The notes under the pieces are model-generated. The model was not told the DNA's origin. It was given only the letters and a program-made list of their open reading frames with translations, and made no database searches. The translations under genes were made by a program, and so were the position numbers. From an uncultured Dysgonomonas sp. (GTDB lineage: Bacteria; Bacteroidota; Bacteroidia; Bacteroidales; Dysgonomonadaceae): a stretch of 64,000 bases of DNA. The stretch is taken from assembly GCA_900556485.1 (NCBI GenBank), contig USOX01000001.1:554100-618099 (forward strand), in the 5' to 3' direction. Of this stretch, positions 33,772-42,865 are shown in pieces. Numbering within the stretch: position 1 is the first letter of the stretch; every line of letters starts with the position of its first letter.

Positions 33772-34554
33772 ATGATAACTAAATCCATGTTTGTGCAACC
33801 GCATCCTTCCCACGTATTTGCCCCAGAGAAAAGTTCTGTTTATTCAGAAAGAAATCAACATTTTATCCAGTGTTTGAAAGCACTTGAATCTTTGATGGAT
33901 ATCGATGCTTATGTTTTGGATTATGAGAATGAAAAGATACTATATGCCACAAAAGGCAGCTCTCTCTTTTCGGGAAACCATCTTGAAGATATCAAGAGGG
34001 AAGGATATTTGTATTTTGAGAAATTCATGCATGAACGTGATGTTGAAATGTTAGCTCCGTGCAATGCGAAAGTTTTTGAATATTTCTACTCTTTACCATT
34101 ACACAAAAGACTGAAATTCAATGGATATTTTACGCACGATATGAGGATAAGAGATAAAAGAGGCAAAATGATCCTTATAAACCAAAAGATAACCATACTT
34201 GATTTAACTAATGACGGTGTAATAAGATTGGGGCTTTGTGTTCTCAGTTATCCTACCGCAGAGAAGCCGGGCAATGCCTATTTGAAATTAAACGACAATT
34301 CCGTCGTTTGGCAGTATATGCCATCTACAGATAAGTTCGTGGAAGTAAAAACCCAAAGGCTTACCTCAAAGGCGATGACGATTCTGAAACTCGCAAGTAA
34401 CGGAAAAACCGAAACTGAAATGGCTGAAATACTTGGAATATCACTCCCCACAGTCAAATACCATAAGAAAAAGATATTCGCACGTATCGGAGTAAAGAAT
34501 ACAGCAGAGGCTATCCAGTGGATGAATAACCAAAAGAAAATGGTAAGACGCTGA
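33772..34554 (+). CDS. LuxR-family transcriptional regulator with PAS-like sensor
   Basis: 260 residues. The N-terminal about 170 residues look like a PAS-type domain (LMDIDAYVLDYENEKILYAT, then a long helix and GYFTHDMRIRDKRGKMILIN). The C-terminal GerE/LuxR HTH is at about 195-250: LTSKAMTILKLASNGKTETEMAEILGISLPTVKYHKKKIFARIGVKN. This arrangement is common in Bacteroidales one-component regulators. Divergent orientation makes the cytolysin-like lipoprotein gene its most likely target. The ligand is unknown. Confidence 0.85.
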   Translation: MITKSMFVQPHPSHVFAPEKSSVYSERNQHFIQCLKALESLMDIDAYVLDYENEKILYATKGSSLFSGNHLEDIKREGYLYFEKFMHERDVEMLAPCNAKVFEYFYSLPLHKRLKFNGYFTHDMRIRDKRGKMILINQKITILDLTNDGVIRLGLCVLSYPTAEKPGNAYLKLNDNSVVWQYMPSTDKFVEVKTQRLTSKAMTILKLASNGKTETEMAEILGISLPTVKYHKKKIFARIGVKNTAEAIQWMNNQKKMVRR

Positions 34555-34584
34555 CTTTTCGTAGGAAAATTCGATTTAATTTTC

Positions 34585-34747
34585 TATATTTGCATTCAGT
34601 TAAGGAGTTATTTGAATTGATGATAAACTAAAGCAAACCGAAGAGTTTCATTCGTTTCTTTATCGTTACCCATTGTGTTCTTATTTTTCTCTAATCGTCT
34701 GTATTCCAGTAGATAATTTTCATACTTTCCACTGCTTCAAATAACTC
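34585..34747 (+). ncRNA. candidate structured RNA with a 12-bp closing stem
   Basis: An exact -7 box TATATTTG (34585-34592) is followed 12 nt later by GAGTTATTTGAA (34605-34616). Its exact reverse complement TTCAAATAACTC occurs at 34736-34747. The 120 nt between contain GATAAA/TTTATC pairing and no ORF. A transcript from this promoter would fold into a closed domain of about 145 nt. No reverse transcriptase is adjacent, so it is not a recognised retron. It could also be two halves of an inverted protein-binding site. Confidence 0.4.
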
Positions 34748-34898
34748 TATTCTTAAATACAAAGTTAATAAAAGGTTTTTGATTTCAAAGATATACCATT
34801 GTTATAAGAATATATTTCATACACCCACATTGAAAGATAGTATTATATAAATAATGCCTCCCTTTCTTACTAACATTCAAAGAGTAAATTTGTGACCC

Positions 34899-35921
34899 TT
34901 ACTTTTCTTTATTGTAGTAACACGTATAATAATACATGCCAGCAGCTTCATCAAATCCATGTACTAAGAACTCTTTTCCTCCATACACATTGATGTCAAA
35001 GTTTGAATCCAAATGTAAGGTTATTGAAGGAAAAGAAGACTTACGTTTAGCCATCCGTGTTTCTATAGGAATTGAAGAATCAAGTGGTATATCAACCTGT
35101 TGTGTAGTAACAGAAGAAATAAATTCCTTAGCCTTAAGTTCATCTTCAAAAACTTCATTGGCAAATTCTTGGAGAGTAACTTCTTCGGTTTCAGATAATA
35201 TTTTTTTAGCGCGTGCAATAGAGAAAGCTTTATCTAGTTTTTCTGTTTGCTCACACTTCTCCTTAATAAAGGAACGACAAAAGTTAATCAGAGTGTTTGT
35301 TTGATGACGAGCACTTTGACAATAACGGACATGTAGAAACTCATCTTTCCAATATTTGGCTTCTTGCCCTTTAGTTGCCTTATCTACTATAATTACTCTA
35401 TAACCAGACTCTTCCTCAACATCCAATATCAAACAACCTTTCTCTATTTTTGAAAGACTGATTACATCAGATTTTTCAACAGAGTAACCATCATCGGTAC
35501 GATTGTAACGCATAACTGTTTGTTTATTTTCCGATTTGAATAAAACAATACCGTTTACGCTTTTATCATCAATCATACAATCAGTTAAGTACATGATTGA
35601 CAACTCTCCAGCCTTAATTTTTGGATGAGTGCTTTTCTCATACAAAATTTTAGCTATAAAATTAGATTGTTCTATAAAACGTTTTGGTTCTTTAAAGATT
35701 GTTCTAACGAAAGTGTATATTGGATTAAGCTCAAGAGTACTCTCAAAATAGAATTCACAAAAGTCATCTAATTTAAATGACTTAGAAATCATATCCTTAA
35801 AATTATTTTCTGCTATTTTGAAATCTAATTCTACTTCTGAGAACGAAACACCCTCCTCTCGTTCTTTGTTGCCAACCATATGGACTATCATCTTGGCAAT
35901 ATTCCCGATTTTTAGTTTCAT
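34899..35921 (-). CDS. NA37-family nucleoid-associated protein in a defence-type operon
   Basis: 340 residues of the NA37 (YejK/NdpA) family: NGIVLFKSENKQTVMRYN, KIEKGCLILDVEEESGYRVIIVDK, AKYWKDEFLHVRYC. NA37 proteins bind DNA and are common in both chromosomal and conflict-system contexts. It is the last gene of a four-gene minus-strand operon, 7 nt after the DUF3732 ATPase gene. In this place it probably supplies DNA recognition or modulates the nuclease encoded by the first gene, which is inference from order. Confidence 0.8.
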   Translation of the reverse strand: MKLKIGNIAKMIVHMVGNKEREEGVSFSEVELDFKIAENNFKDMISKSFKLDDFCEFYFESTLELNPIYTFVRTIFKEPKRFIEQSNFIAKILYEKSTHPKIKAGELSIMYLTDCMIDDKSVNGIVLFKSENKQTVMRYNRTDDGYSVEKSDVISLSKIEKGCLILDVEEESGYRVIIVDKATKGQEAKYWKDEFLHVRYCQSARHQTNTLINFCRSFIKEKCEQTEKLDKAFSIARAKKILSETEEVTLQEFANEVFEDELKAKEFISSVTTQQVDIPLDSSIPIETRMAKRKSSFPSITLHLDSNFDINVYGGKEFLVHGFDEAAGMYYYTCYYNKEK

Positions 35922-35928
35922 TATATTA

Positions 35929-37791
35929 TTATTTGTTCAGTACATACTCAGGTATCAACGCATCACCACCAGTGAAAGTGGCCTTAGTAATAAAATGATC
36001 AAGTTTATTGTTACCAGTCCAATAAGACTCTGGCGCATGTTCGATTAGTATTATTTGGAATTCCTCTTGTTTTTCTTCAATGACATATTCCATGAATGTA
36101 TTAATAGTCTTAAAGGCATCCAGTAATTTTTCTCTATCTGTTGTCTTTACATTTTCTGAACCTGCATAATATGGAATACTAGGCTGGTCAATAAACAAAA
36201 ACTGCCCTACCTGAGATGTAACATTTTCAAAAAAATAGCGGTGTAGCCCCAGAAAAAAGCACAAATGTAAAAACATATAGTTTGACTGACTACCAATCAC
36301 ATCGTAGTTGATAATTGATTTGCCATCATTAAGCATCAAACGTTCTTGGTTTAAACTATACTTAGTATAACAATTATCATAATGCTCCATATAACTCAGA
36401 CCATCATAAATGACTTGAATACACTGATTCAAGTCATTAATTATAGAAGCCTTCTTTTGATCAAGATTCTCTAATTTTTGTTCAAGAACTTTCATGTGAG
36501 AATTTTCTTCTGGGGTAAATGTCTTTTCCGGTTTGCCATCAGTTTTATCTTTCTTGGTTTTATAATCACGTAACTGACTGATACTTGCTTCTATTTGGCC
36601 TATCACTTTCAATGCTTCCACCTGTTTATATAAAGATCCTTTTTGCTTAGTTATTTCTCCAATCTGATCATCTATATCTGCTATTTGTTTCTTTAAAGAG
36701 GATATTAGACTTAAACTTACTAAAGGACGCTGCTGAATATCTTGCTTATTTTCAGCTACCTTTGAAAGGGATTGTTTTAATGAATTAATAATGTGGGATG
36801 TCCACATATTGGAGCCAATAATATCCAAATGTTGTTCTATGAATGTTATGGGTTTTAAACTATCTTCTATTTGATTGAGCGTCTGATAATAACCATTATA
36901 TTCTTCTTGCGCTCGTTCTATATTTTGTAGCTGAATAGTTTTTTTGAAATGATCTTGTTGTAAAGATTTTAATTTATTATCCAATTGGCTACTTTGCATC
37001 TTCTCTGAAGACATTTCATTAAATAATCCCTCAATAAATTCCAATTTAGTAGTAGAGTCTTGAGATAAAATTGAACTATCACTCAAATTTGCTTTTACAC
37101 ATTTTTTGATTAAATCATTTAGTAATTTATAAAAATTATCATTGGCATTTGTCACTTTTGACTGATAACCCTCTGCACTTTTTTTCTTCGCCCGTAAAGA
37201 ATCTAATTCTATTTTTAGATTAGCATATTCTTCCATACGGGGTGTTAATACAAATTGTAAAAGATTTTTTCGTTCATCTTTGGAATCATACTTTTCATCA
37301 CCAAAAAACTTAAAATTTAAGAAATCATAAGGTGAAGTAATAATACTTTCAGTCAATGCATTGAATACAAATGAGGTCCGATACAACATATCTTGATTAT
37401 TATGGTATCCAAAGGCTTTATTCAATTGTTTACGAGCATCGTTAACATGTGCGTTGGTGTTTGAAGGATAATAGTCTGATGAGAATATTTCATTCTGTAT
37501 ATACACATCTGATGGTATAGTTTCTACCGTAGGTTTTTTTCTAGCTATGGCAAATAAAGTGCCGTTAACCGAAAATTCAAGCCCATACCATTGCGCATTC
37601 TCATTTATCACTGGAAATACAATATTTACATTACCAGATAAGAGACAATAGTCTATAATAGCATATATATTACTTTTACCTGTTGATGAACTACCTGTCA
37701 CCACATTTACCTTATTATTTTCAAATTCGAGTGTGCGAGGTTTAACATCCCGATCAAACCATATATATAATTTTTTGATATAAAATTTCAT
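35929..37791 (-). CDS. DUF3732 Rad50/SMC-like ATPase (ABC-3C ATPase component)
   Basis: 620 residues. Walker A at residues 33-40 (GSSSTGKS) after FENNKVNVVTG; a long coiled-coil middle (about 170-450) with many Gln/Lys/Glu heptads; the C-terminal ATPase half has GQFLFIDQPSIPYY, a Walker B-type strand. This is the layout of DUF3732 ATPases in three-component ABC (ABC-3C) conflict systems, where the ATPase senses an intruder and licenses an effector. Its start overlaps the 3' end of the middle-component gene by 4 nt, showing translational coupling. Confidence 0.88.
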   Translation of the reverse strand: MKFYIKKLYIWFDRDVKPRTLEFENNKVNVVTGSSSTGKSNIYAIIDYCLLSGNVNIVFPVINENAQWYGLEFSVNGTLFAIARKKPTVETIPSDVYIQNEIFSSDYYPSNTNAHVNDARKQLNKAFGYHNNQDMLYRTSFVFNALTESIITSPYDFLNFKFFGDEKYDSKDERKNLLQFVLTPRMEEYANLKIELDSLRAKKKSAEGYQSKVTNANDNFYKLLNDLIKKCVKANLSDSSILSQDSTTKLEFIEGLFNEMSSEKMQSSQLDNKLKSLQQDHFKKTIQLQNIERAQEEYNGYYQTLNQIEDSLKPITFIEQHLDIIGSNMWTSHIINSLKQSLSKVAENKQDIQQRPLVSLSLISSLKKQIADIDDQIGEITKQKGSLYKQVEALKVIGQIEASISQLRDYKTKKDKTDGKPEKTFTPEENSHMKVLEQKLENLDQKKASIINDLNQCIQVIYDGLSYMEHYDNCYTKYSLNQERLMLNDGKSIINYDVIGSQSNYMFLHLCFFLGLHRYFFENVTSQVGQFLFIDQPSIPYYAGSENVKTTDREKLLDAFKTINTFMEYVIEEKQEEFQIILIEHAPESYWTGNNKLDHFITKATFTGGDALIPEYVLNK

Positions 37792-38249
37792 AATTCAATA
37801 TTTAATCTGAAATACATTTTTGATACATCCATATTTTGAGTAACCTTTATAAGCCTATCTGCTGCTATTGAAATAGCCCGTAAACGCCTACTATCAGTTT
37901 CTTTCAGCATTGAATCACAAATGTTTGGCTTTAAGTTCAAGATAACTCCTTTTCTAAGAGATATAGCCTCCATGTCCAACAATATGGATAATGCATTCAT
38001 TAATAGAGGTAGCATATCACGGTATCGTTCATTATAATTACTTATATTTAATGCATTTAATGATACTATATTTTCAAAGTTATAATCACTTTTTTCATTG
38101 ATTTTGCTGACAATGCTATCATCAAGCAAAAGAGGCAAAAATAAAGCTGTTTTTGCCAAATCAATACTTTTAGAAGAGTTTAACATCGCCATTAAAGTTC
38201 CTGTAGTAATAGCAATGTTGTTATATAAATAATATGAAGATTTATTCAT
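37788..38249 (-). CDS. ABC-3C system middle component
   Basis: 153 residues, all helical. It starts YNNIAITTGTLMAMLNSSKS and continues LAKTALFLPLLLDDSIVSKI, a pattern typical of the short middle-component proteins of three-component ABC systems, with a late LRAISIAADRLIKVTQNM helix. It links the ATPase and the effector protein physically. It lies 3 nt downstream of the CTD/effector gene stop and overlaps the ATPase gene by 4 nt. Confidence 0.75.
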   Translation of the reverse strand: MNKSSYYLYNNIAITTGTLMAMLNSSKSIDLAKTALFLPLLLDDSIVSKINEKSDYNFENIVSLNALNISNYNERYRDMLPLLMNALSILLDMEAISLRKGVILNLKPNICDSMLKETDSRRLRAISIAADRLIKVTQNMDVSKMYFRLNIEL

Positions 38250-38252
38250 AAA

Positions 38253-39461
38253 CTATTCATTTATCCAATCACAGTGCCAATGTATCTGTGAATTTGGTTG
38301 GTTTGATAAATTAAGAAACCATCCTGATGAAAATGGCACTTGCAATTTGTGCAATCCTTCACCGAAATCCTTTTCCATCATTTCATAAAAACATGAGGCC
38401 CCAGCTGCAATTTTAGTTTCATTATCAGAATTAGCTCGTATGCTTTGATGGCATTTATTATAAGAGAGCTTCCAGTGTCGAAGGGCTTTGATATCTATAG
38501 ATTGTTCCAATTCTGGGGTCATCAATTGAATTGAATAATAATACTGTTTTGAATTCTCACAACAATACCAAAATCCATAATACATTATCAGCCTCCCATC
38601 ATCCGCATGATTAGGATCAACGACCTGTATTTTCTCCATTTGGCGAACCATAGTCCATTGATTGATATTTTCAGGAAGAAAAATCGCAGCCTCATCATAG
38701 GGAAGGGCGGTTAGACTTTCATCTCCCACTTTATTCAGAATACTTTTATTAGCGACCAAAAAGTCTTCCTTAATATACTTTAATTCTAAACGATTATCAG
38801 CAGCACATTTTTTTTCACGCAACATTTTACCTAATAATTCATTTACTATTTGATCCGCTTTTGTAGGACTATGGAACTTATCGAGAAATATGCTATATAA
38901 ATTAGCTAAAGGATCACCTGAAGCCAAAACCTCAACTTTTAACAAAAACTTTCGCAGTTCAGTGTCGTTTAATTTTAAAAGGTTTTGTACAATCGGAAAA
39001 TATGAAACAGATTGTTCTATCCTCTGGAGGAAAGTTCTTACATCGGAGCTTTCAATGTCTCCATTTTTCAACTCAGATATTTTTTTTACAAAGGAATTCT
39101 CAACAACCTTATTTGTATAAATAATAAAACGATTGTCCTGCTTTAAAAATAAATCTTTCTTGTCTTTTGTAGTACAATAACTATAAAGAGAAAGCCAATT
39201 ATCAATCGTTTTCCAAAAATCAGAATCAGCATCAGTCATTCGTGTATTCTGGTCTACAGAATGCTTTACCTGTATTAGCCATCTACAACCATCAGCGCGG
39301 TTAACTACAATATCATCTTCTTTTTCGTAAACGATTTCATCCCCACCCTCTATACTCAAAAGAAAGTACACAAAACAGCCAAACTGGTCATCGAATCCAG
39401 CCTGTTGTAAATCAGCCTTGTGGCGACTAATAAATTCATCAACTGTTGCAGGTTTCCCCAT
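38253..39461 (-). CDS. ABC-3C effector: PD-(D/E)XK nuclease-like domain plus ABC-3C CTD
   Basis: 402 residues. The N-terminal about 150 residues look like a restriction-endonuclease fold close to DUF4297/Cap4-type nucleases: YEKEDDIVVNRADGCRWLIQVKHS gives Asp50 and the Q64-x-K66 pair, preceded by a Phe-rich helix (FDDQFGCFVYFLLSIE). The C-terminal about 180 residues carry an aromatic/His domain expected for ABC-3C CTD proteins (YGFWYCCENSKQYYYSIQLM; final QIHWHCDWINE). It would cut DNA on activation by the ATPase/middle component. First gene of the operon; a -7 box lies 73 nt upstream. Confidence 0.75.
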   Translation of the reverse strand: MGKPATVDEFISRHKADLQQAGFDDQFGCFVYFLLSIEGGDEIVYEKEDDIVVNRADGCRWLIQVKHSVDQNTRMTDADSDFWKTIDNWLSLYSYCTTKDKKDLFLKQDNRFIIYTNKVVENSFVKKISELKNGDIESSDVRTFLQRIEQSVSYFPIVQNLLKLNDTELRKFLLKVEVLASGDPLANLYSIFLDKFHSPTKADQIVNELLGKMLREKKCAADNRLELKYIKEDFLVANKSILNKVGDESLTALPYDEAAIFLPENINQWTMVRQMEKIQVVDPNHADDGRLIMYYGFWYCCENSKQYYYSIQLMTPELEQSIDIKALRHWKLSYNKCHQSIRANSDNETKIAAGASCFYEMMEKDFGEGLHKLQVPFSSGWFLNLSNQPNSQIHWHCDWINE

Positions 39462-39533
39462 TTCTTTATAAAATTATAATTTAGGTGATTTCCCTTTTAA
39501 CTTTTACATACTATAGCATATATTAACTAAACG

Positions 39534-39541
39534 CAAATATA
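39534..39541 (-). promoter_or_regulatory. -7 promoter box for the ABC-3C/NA37 operon
   Basis: Minus strand TATATTTG, exact TAnnTTTG match, 73 nt before the first gene. Confidence 0.45.
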
Positions 39542-39734
39542 ACATTATTTTTATATATGCAGTAAATTTCAATCAGTTATACTACAAATATTTAGCAATT
39601 TATTATACTAAAAATTATTTCATGATTTAATTCAATGGACAAACAATATATTCTATCCCCAAAATAAGCAGAATAATTTCATCTGAATCCGATCGATTTC
39701 AACTCCACTGCTGAGCTGTTGTTAAATTTCATTA
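39542..39734. other. AT-rich boundary after the defence operon promoter
   Basis: Part of the 510-nt gap between the defence operon and the conjugation-associated genes. No gene seen. GC content rises after about 39740, so a cargo boundary may lie here. Confidence 0.3.
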
Positions 39735-39941
39735 TCATTTCCTCATTTCCCATTCCTCATTGTCGAAGCATCCTGATCGACTGTTTTTAGTTCGATTGGC
39801 AAAGGTATCCCAGAGCTGTGAATCGAAAAATTCGGGCACTAAAGTGTTTTGCTCAAAATCTTCCTCTTTCTCATACTTCGGGCGAGCGTATTTTATGCAA
39901 AAAATTTTGTCTGTATCACATCTCTGACCTTTTGCCGCCAA
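39735..39941 (-). CDS. possible small hypothetical protein (68 aa)
   Basis: Reads MAAKGQRCDTDKIFCIKYAR then an acidic middle and the tail TKNSRSGCFDNEEWEMRK. The balanced, charged composition with several aromatic residues looks protein-like, and the downstream plus-strand ORF is a poorer candidate. There is no recognised family and no promoter was found, so it may be a chance ORF. It faces away from the small membrane protein gene that follows. Confidence 0.35.
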   Translation of the reverse strand: MAAKGQRCDTDKIFCIKYARPKYEKEEDFEQNTLVPEFFDSQLWDTFANRTKNSRSGCFDNEEWEMRK

Positions 39942-39970
39942 TACGAAACAAAAAACAGCCGATCTGACGG

Positions 39971-40258
39971 ATGCCGCAGAAAAAAAAAGTCATGGAAAAG
40001 AGAAACGATAGAACGAAACAAAAGAACAACCTCACCTCTGGAATTAACATAAAATTGGTGCTTAGGTTGGCGTGTATAGTAGTATGTGTATGGTTACTGA
40101 CAAAGGTTAGTCCTGTAGCTTGGTCGTTGCTTGGAATGGTGGTTATATACCTATTTATCCGCTTGCTGGTTAAGTGTGTATTTCACCTTATAGGCATACT
40201 TATATCAGTTTTTCTTTTCCTGCTTATCGCTTCATTAATCGTAGTATTCATATTCTAA
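39971..40258 (+). CDS. small membrane protein (95 aa) of the PcfK/PcfJ module
   Basis: A basic N-terminus (MPQKKKVMEKRNDRTKQKNN) then two or three hydrophobic helices (LACIVVCVWLLTKVSPVAW; LLGMVVIYLFIRLLV; LIGILISVFLFLLIASLIVV). An internal ATG at 39992 is an alternative start. It lies 11 nt before the next small gene and heads a plus-strand set that ends in pcfK and pcfJ. Function unknown; possibly an accessory to mating-pair formation. Confidence 0.6.
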   Translation: MPQKKKVMEKRNDRTKQKNNLTSGINIKLVLRLACIVVCVWLLTKVSPVAWSLLGMVVIYLFIRLLVKCVFHLIGILISVFLFLLIASLIVVFIF

Positions 40259-40269
40259 AACTTACCATT

Positions 40270-40509
40270 ATGACAACAATATTATCAGAAAAGAAAGACA
40301 TTCAATCCCCAACCCTATATTTTGAGATAGTTGATTATTCGGAAAAGGCTATTGCCTTATTCGGAGACACCAAAGAAATCAAAGACTTACTTAAAGCTAT
40401 GGGTGGAAAATTCAATCCCCGATTAACCTACAATGGAGGTAAAAGAGCAGGGTGGATATTCGGACTATCAAAACGAGGAGAACTAAATACAATCATCAAC
40501 TTAAAATAA
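40270..40509 (+). CDS. small hypothetical protein (79 aa) with GGKFNPRLTYNGGKRAGWIF motif
   Basis: Start set at the ATG at 40270 (MTTILSEKKDIQ); the longer ORF from 40174 would overlap the upstream gene. The pattern LLKAMGGKFNPRLTYNGGKR AGWIFGLSKRG is one I associate with short proteins of Bacteroidetes plasmids and conjugative elements, though I know no function for it. The gene ends 8 nt before pcfK on the same strand. Confidence 0.65.
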   Translation: MTTILSEKKDIQSPTLYFEIVDYSEKAIALFGDTKEIKDLLKAMGGKFNPRLTYNGGKRAGWIFGLSKRGELNTIINLK

Positions 40510-40517
40510 GAAACGCC

Positions 40518-40928
40518 ATGAAAGGAACAGATATTTTCAAGAGAACAATACATACCTATTTAGTGAAACGTGCTGCAAACGATGAACTGTTTGCTGAGAA
40601 ATATGATAACCCTGACAAGAACATAGACGATTGCTGTACCTACATCCTTAATCAAGTACAGAAAAGCGGTTGCAATGGTTTTGCAGACGATGAAATTCAC
40701 TCAATGGCGGTACACTACTATGATGAAGATAATATAGAAATAGGTAAGCTAATGAATGCACATATAGTAGTTAACCATGTAGTAGAACTGACCGCAGAGG
40801 AAAAAGAACAGGCTCGTAAAGATGCCATACAAAAAGCACAGGACGAAGCATACAGGAAAATAACACAGCCTGTAAAGAAAACGAAGAAAGTAACACTTAA
40901 TCTCCAACCCAGTTTATTTGATTTTTAA
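40518..40928 (+). CDS. PcfK-like family protein
   Basis: 136 residues from the ATG at 40518 (MKGTDIFKRTIHTYLVKRAA); the longer ORF from 40452 runs through the previous gene. The N-terminal helix pair with NIDDCCTYILNQVQKSGCNGFADDEIHSMAVHYYDED is the PcfK-like signature, followed by a Lys/Ala-rich helix and a short conserved SLFDF tail. PcfK is encoded next to PcfJ in Gram-positive and Bacteroidetes conjugative elements; its biochemical role is not established. It is 20 nt upstream of pcfJ. Confidence 0.85.
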   Translation: MKGTDIFKRTIHTYLVKRAANDELFAEKYDNPDKNIDDCCTYILNQVQKSGCNGFADDEIHSMAVHYYDEDNIEIGKLMNAHIVVNHVVELTAEEKEQARKDAIQKAQDEAYRKITQPVKKTKKVTLNLQPSLFDF

Positions 40929-40948
40929 TCCTTTTAATCCATTGACTT

Positions 40949-42247
40949 ATGAAACCGCAAAATAAATTCCAAGCAAAAGTATTAGAAGCCAGTAAAACCC
41001 TACCCAAACTCACAAAAGAGCAGATAGAATGGGGTTACAAGAACGGTATAGACCATATCGGACACCGAACAGAAAAAGGTGTGATTACCTGTACTAAATG
41101 CGGTCATTCGTGGCAAGGCGCAGGATATTTAGTATCTATCCTGACAGATTGCACCTGCCCTAAATGCAATACGAAGCTAAAGATAGAAACCACCAGGAAG
41201 CGAAATTTCAACAGCCGTTATTATATGACCATCATAACCGCACACAAAGGGTATCAGGTATTGCGTACCATAGTGTTGTTTTGTTCGGCAAAAATCGGGG
41301 AAACCGCCAAATATGACTATTCGGAAGTTATGCAACGGTGGATAGAGCCAAGCGGAAAGAAGCATTGCACATTTGCAAAACTCCGTCAGACAATGGGGAA
41401 TTGTTACATTGATTCGTGGATATACGGCACTCCGTTGGAATTGCGAAGCGAGAACGCCAATAACAAGTTTTATATGAATGTCTATGACAAAATCCACACA
41501 GGTGTTATCTATCCACGTCAAAAACTTATTCCCGAACTAAAACGAACAGGTTACAAAAAGGTATTATACGGGCAAAAGCCGTTAGACCTATTCCGTACCC
41601 TACTCTCCGACAGTAGAGCAGAAACCCTGTTAAAAGCAGGGCAAACCAAACTATTGAAACGATTATTCGATATGGGTTGGCAAAAGAATATCGACAACTA
41701 TTGGACATCTATCCGCATCTGTATCCGTAACAACTATAAAATCAAAGATGCAACCCTTTGGTGCGATTATATAGACTTCTTACGTTTTTTCGGGAAAGAC
41801 TTGCATAATGCAAAATATGTATGTCCTGCCGACTTACACGCAGAACATGACAGATATATGAAGAAGAAGGCAAAAGCCGATGCTCAACAAGAACTCGAAA
41901 AGCAACTTGAAAAAGAAGCCGAGTATAGAAAAGTAAAAGAGAGATTCTTTGGGCTGATTTTTTCAGACGGGCTTATCCATATCCGTGTACTTGAAAGCGT
42001 GGCTGAAATCATATTGGAGGGTAAAATGATGCATCATTGCGTAGGCGGTTATCATTCAAAAACCGATAGCCTTATCCTATCCGCTTGTATTAACGGTGAG
42101 CGGATTGAAACCATAGAAATATCCCTCTCTCAACTACGGGTAATTCAATCGAGGGGCGTATGTAATAAGAACACACAATATCATAATCAGATAATAGACC
42201 TTGTAAATAAGAATATACCTCTTATTGAGCAGAGATTAGTAGCATAA
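40949..42247 (+). CDS. PcfJ-domain protein
   Basis: 432 residues. An N-terminal zinc-ribbon-like motif (CTKCGHSW ... CTCPKCNTK) is followed by a long helical domain, a charged coiled-coil (about 310-330) and a C-terminal PcfJ core with EGKMMHHCVGGYHSKTDSLI and RVIQSRGVCNKN. PcfJ-type proteins are conserved beside PcfK in conjugative plasmids and ICEs, but mechanism is unknown; the Cys/His sites suggest nucleic-acid binding. It ends the plus-strand conjugation-associated group, before the second cargo block. Confidence 0.88.
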   Translation: MKPQNKFQAKVLEASKTLPKLTKEQIEWGYKNGIDHIGHRTEKGVITCTKCGHSWQGAGYLVSILTDCTCPKCNTKLKIETTRKRNFNSRYYMTIITAHKGYQVLRTIVLFCSAKIGETAKYDYSEVMQRWIEPSGKKHCTFAKLRQTMGNCYIDSWIYGTPLELRSENANNKFYMNVYDKIHTGVIYPRQKLIPELKRTGYKKVLYGQKPLDLFRTLLSDSRAETLLKAGQTKLLKRLFDMGWQKNIDNYWTSIRICIRNNYKIKDATLWCDYIDFLRFFGKDLHNAKYVCPADLHAEHDRYMKKKAKADAQQELEKQLEKEAEYRKVKERFFGLIFSDGLIHIRVLESVAEIILEGKMMHHCVGGYHSKTDSLILSACINGERIETIEISLSQLRVIQSRGVCNKNTQYHNQIIDLVNKNIPLIEQRLVA

Positions 42248-42390
42248 ATATTAATATTGCACTAATCTGATGAAGTCCGGGATAATTTTTTGCATTGTTA
42301 CTACCTTCGCAAAAATAGCCTATTGTTTGACAACAGTATGCCAATATGATCAAATATTTAAGAATCAGCACATCTATTCCACAAATATCT

Positions 42391-42398
42391 TAACTTTG
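42391..42398 (+). promoter_or_regulatory. -7 promoter box for the DUF302 gene
   Basis: TAACTTTG, exact TAnnTTTG, 31 nt before the ATG, lying at the right half of an inverted CACAAA/TTTGTG pair (42380-42400). Confidence 0.5.
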
Positions 42399-42428
42399 TG
42401 AAAATAAAAACCTTAAAACCAAAAAACG

Positions 42429-42848
42429 ATGAAAGAGAATGGATTTTCAACCGACCAGATATTTCTTGAAAATGAAAGCAGGTTTTCATACGAAGAAACA
42501 GTAACATTACTTTCAGACAGGATTCTAAATGTTGGGTGGAAAATATCAGCTATCCATGATTTGCAGGCTACTCTAAAAAAGAACGGGAAAGAAGTACTGC
42601 CTATAAAAATCTTCGAACTGTGTAATCCCGTTTACTCAGGTCAATTGCTTGAAATTGATTCATTGCGCGTTTATTCACCAATGATGCCCTGCCGCCTGTC
42701 CGTGTATGAGAAAGAAGATGGAAAAGCTTATATTGCCCGTATGAATTCGGGGATTATGGCTTCTATGGTTGGCGGAATAACGGAAGAAGTTATGACAAAT
42801 GCTTTTGTTGATATAGAAAAAGTACTTGAGTATTTTATAGGTGATTGA
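42429..42848 (+). CDS. DUF302-domain protein
   Basis: 139 residues matching the DUF302 fold: RFSYEETVTLLSDRILNVGWKISAIHD near the N-terminus, and KIFELCNPVYSGQLLEID and MMPCRLSVYEKEDGKAYIARMNSG in the middle. These are small alpha/beta proteins often found in redox or metal-stress clusters; no catalytic function is proven. No signal peptide is present. It opens the second cargo block, convergent with the HxlR regulator. Confidence 0.85.
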   Translation: MKENGFSTDQIFLENESRFSYEETVTLLSDRILNVGWKISAIHDLQATLKKNGKEVLPIKIFELCNPVYSGQLLEIDSLRVYSPMMPCRLSVYEKEDGKAYIARMNSGIMASMVGGITEEVMTNAFVDIEKVLEYFIGD

Positions 42849-42865
42849 TCTACGGAAACTCTGTG

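Noticed and set aside
34605-34747. Retron msr-msd
   Set aside because: The closing inverted repeat fits, but there is no reverse transcriptase gene nearby; kept only as a candidate structured RNA.
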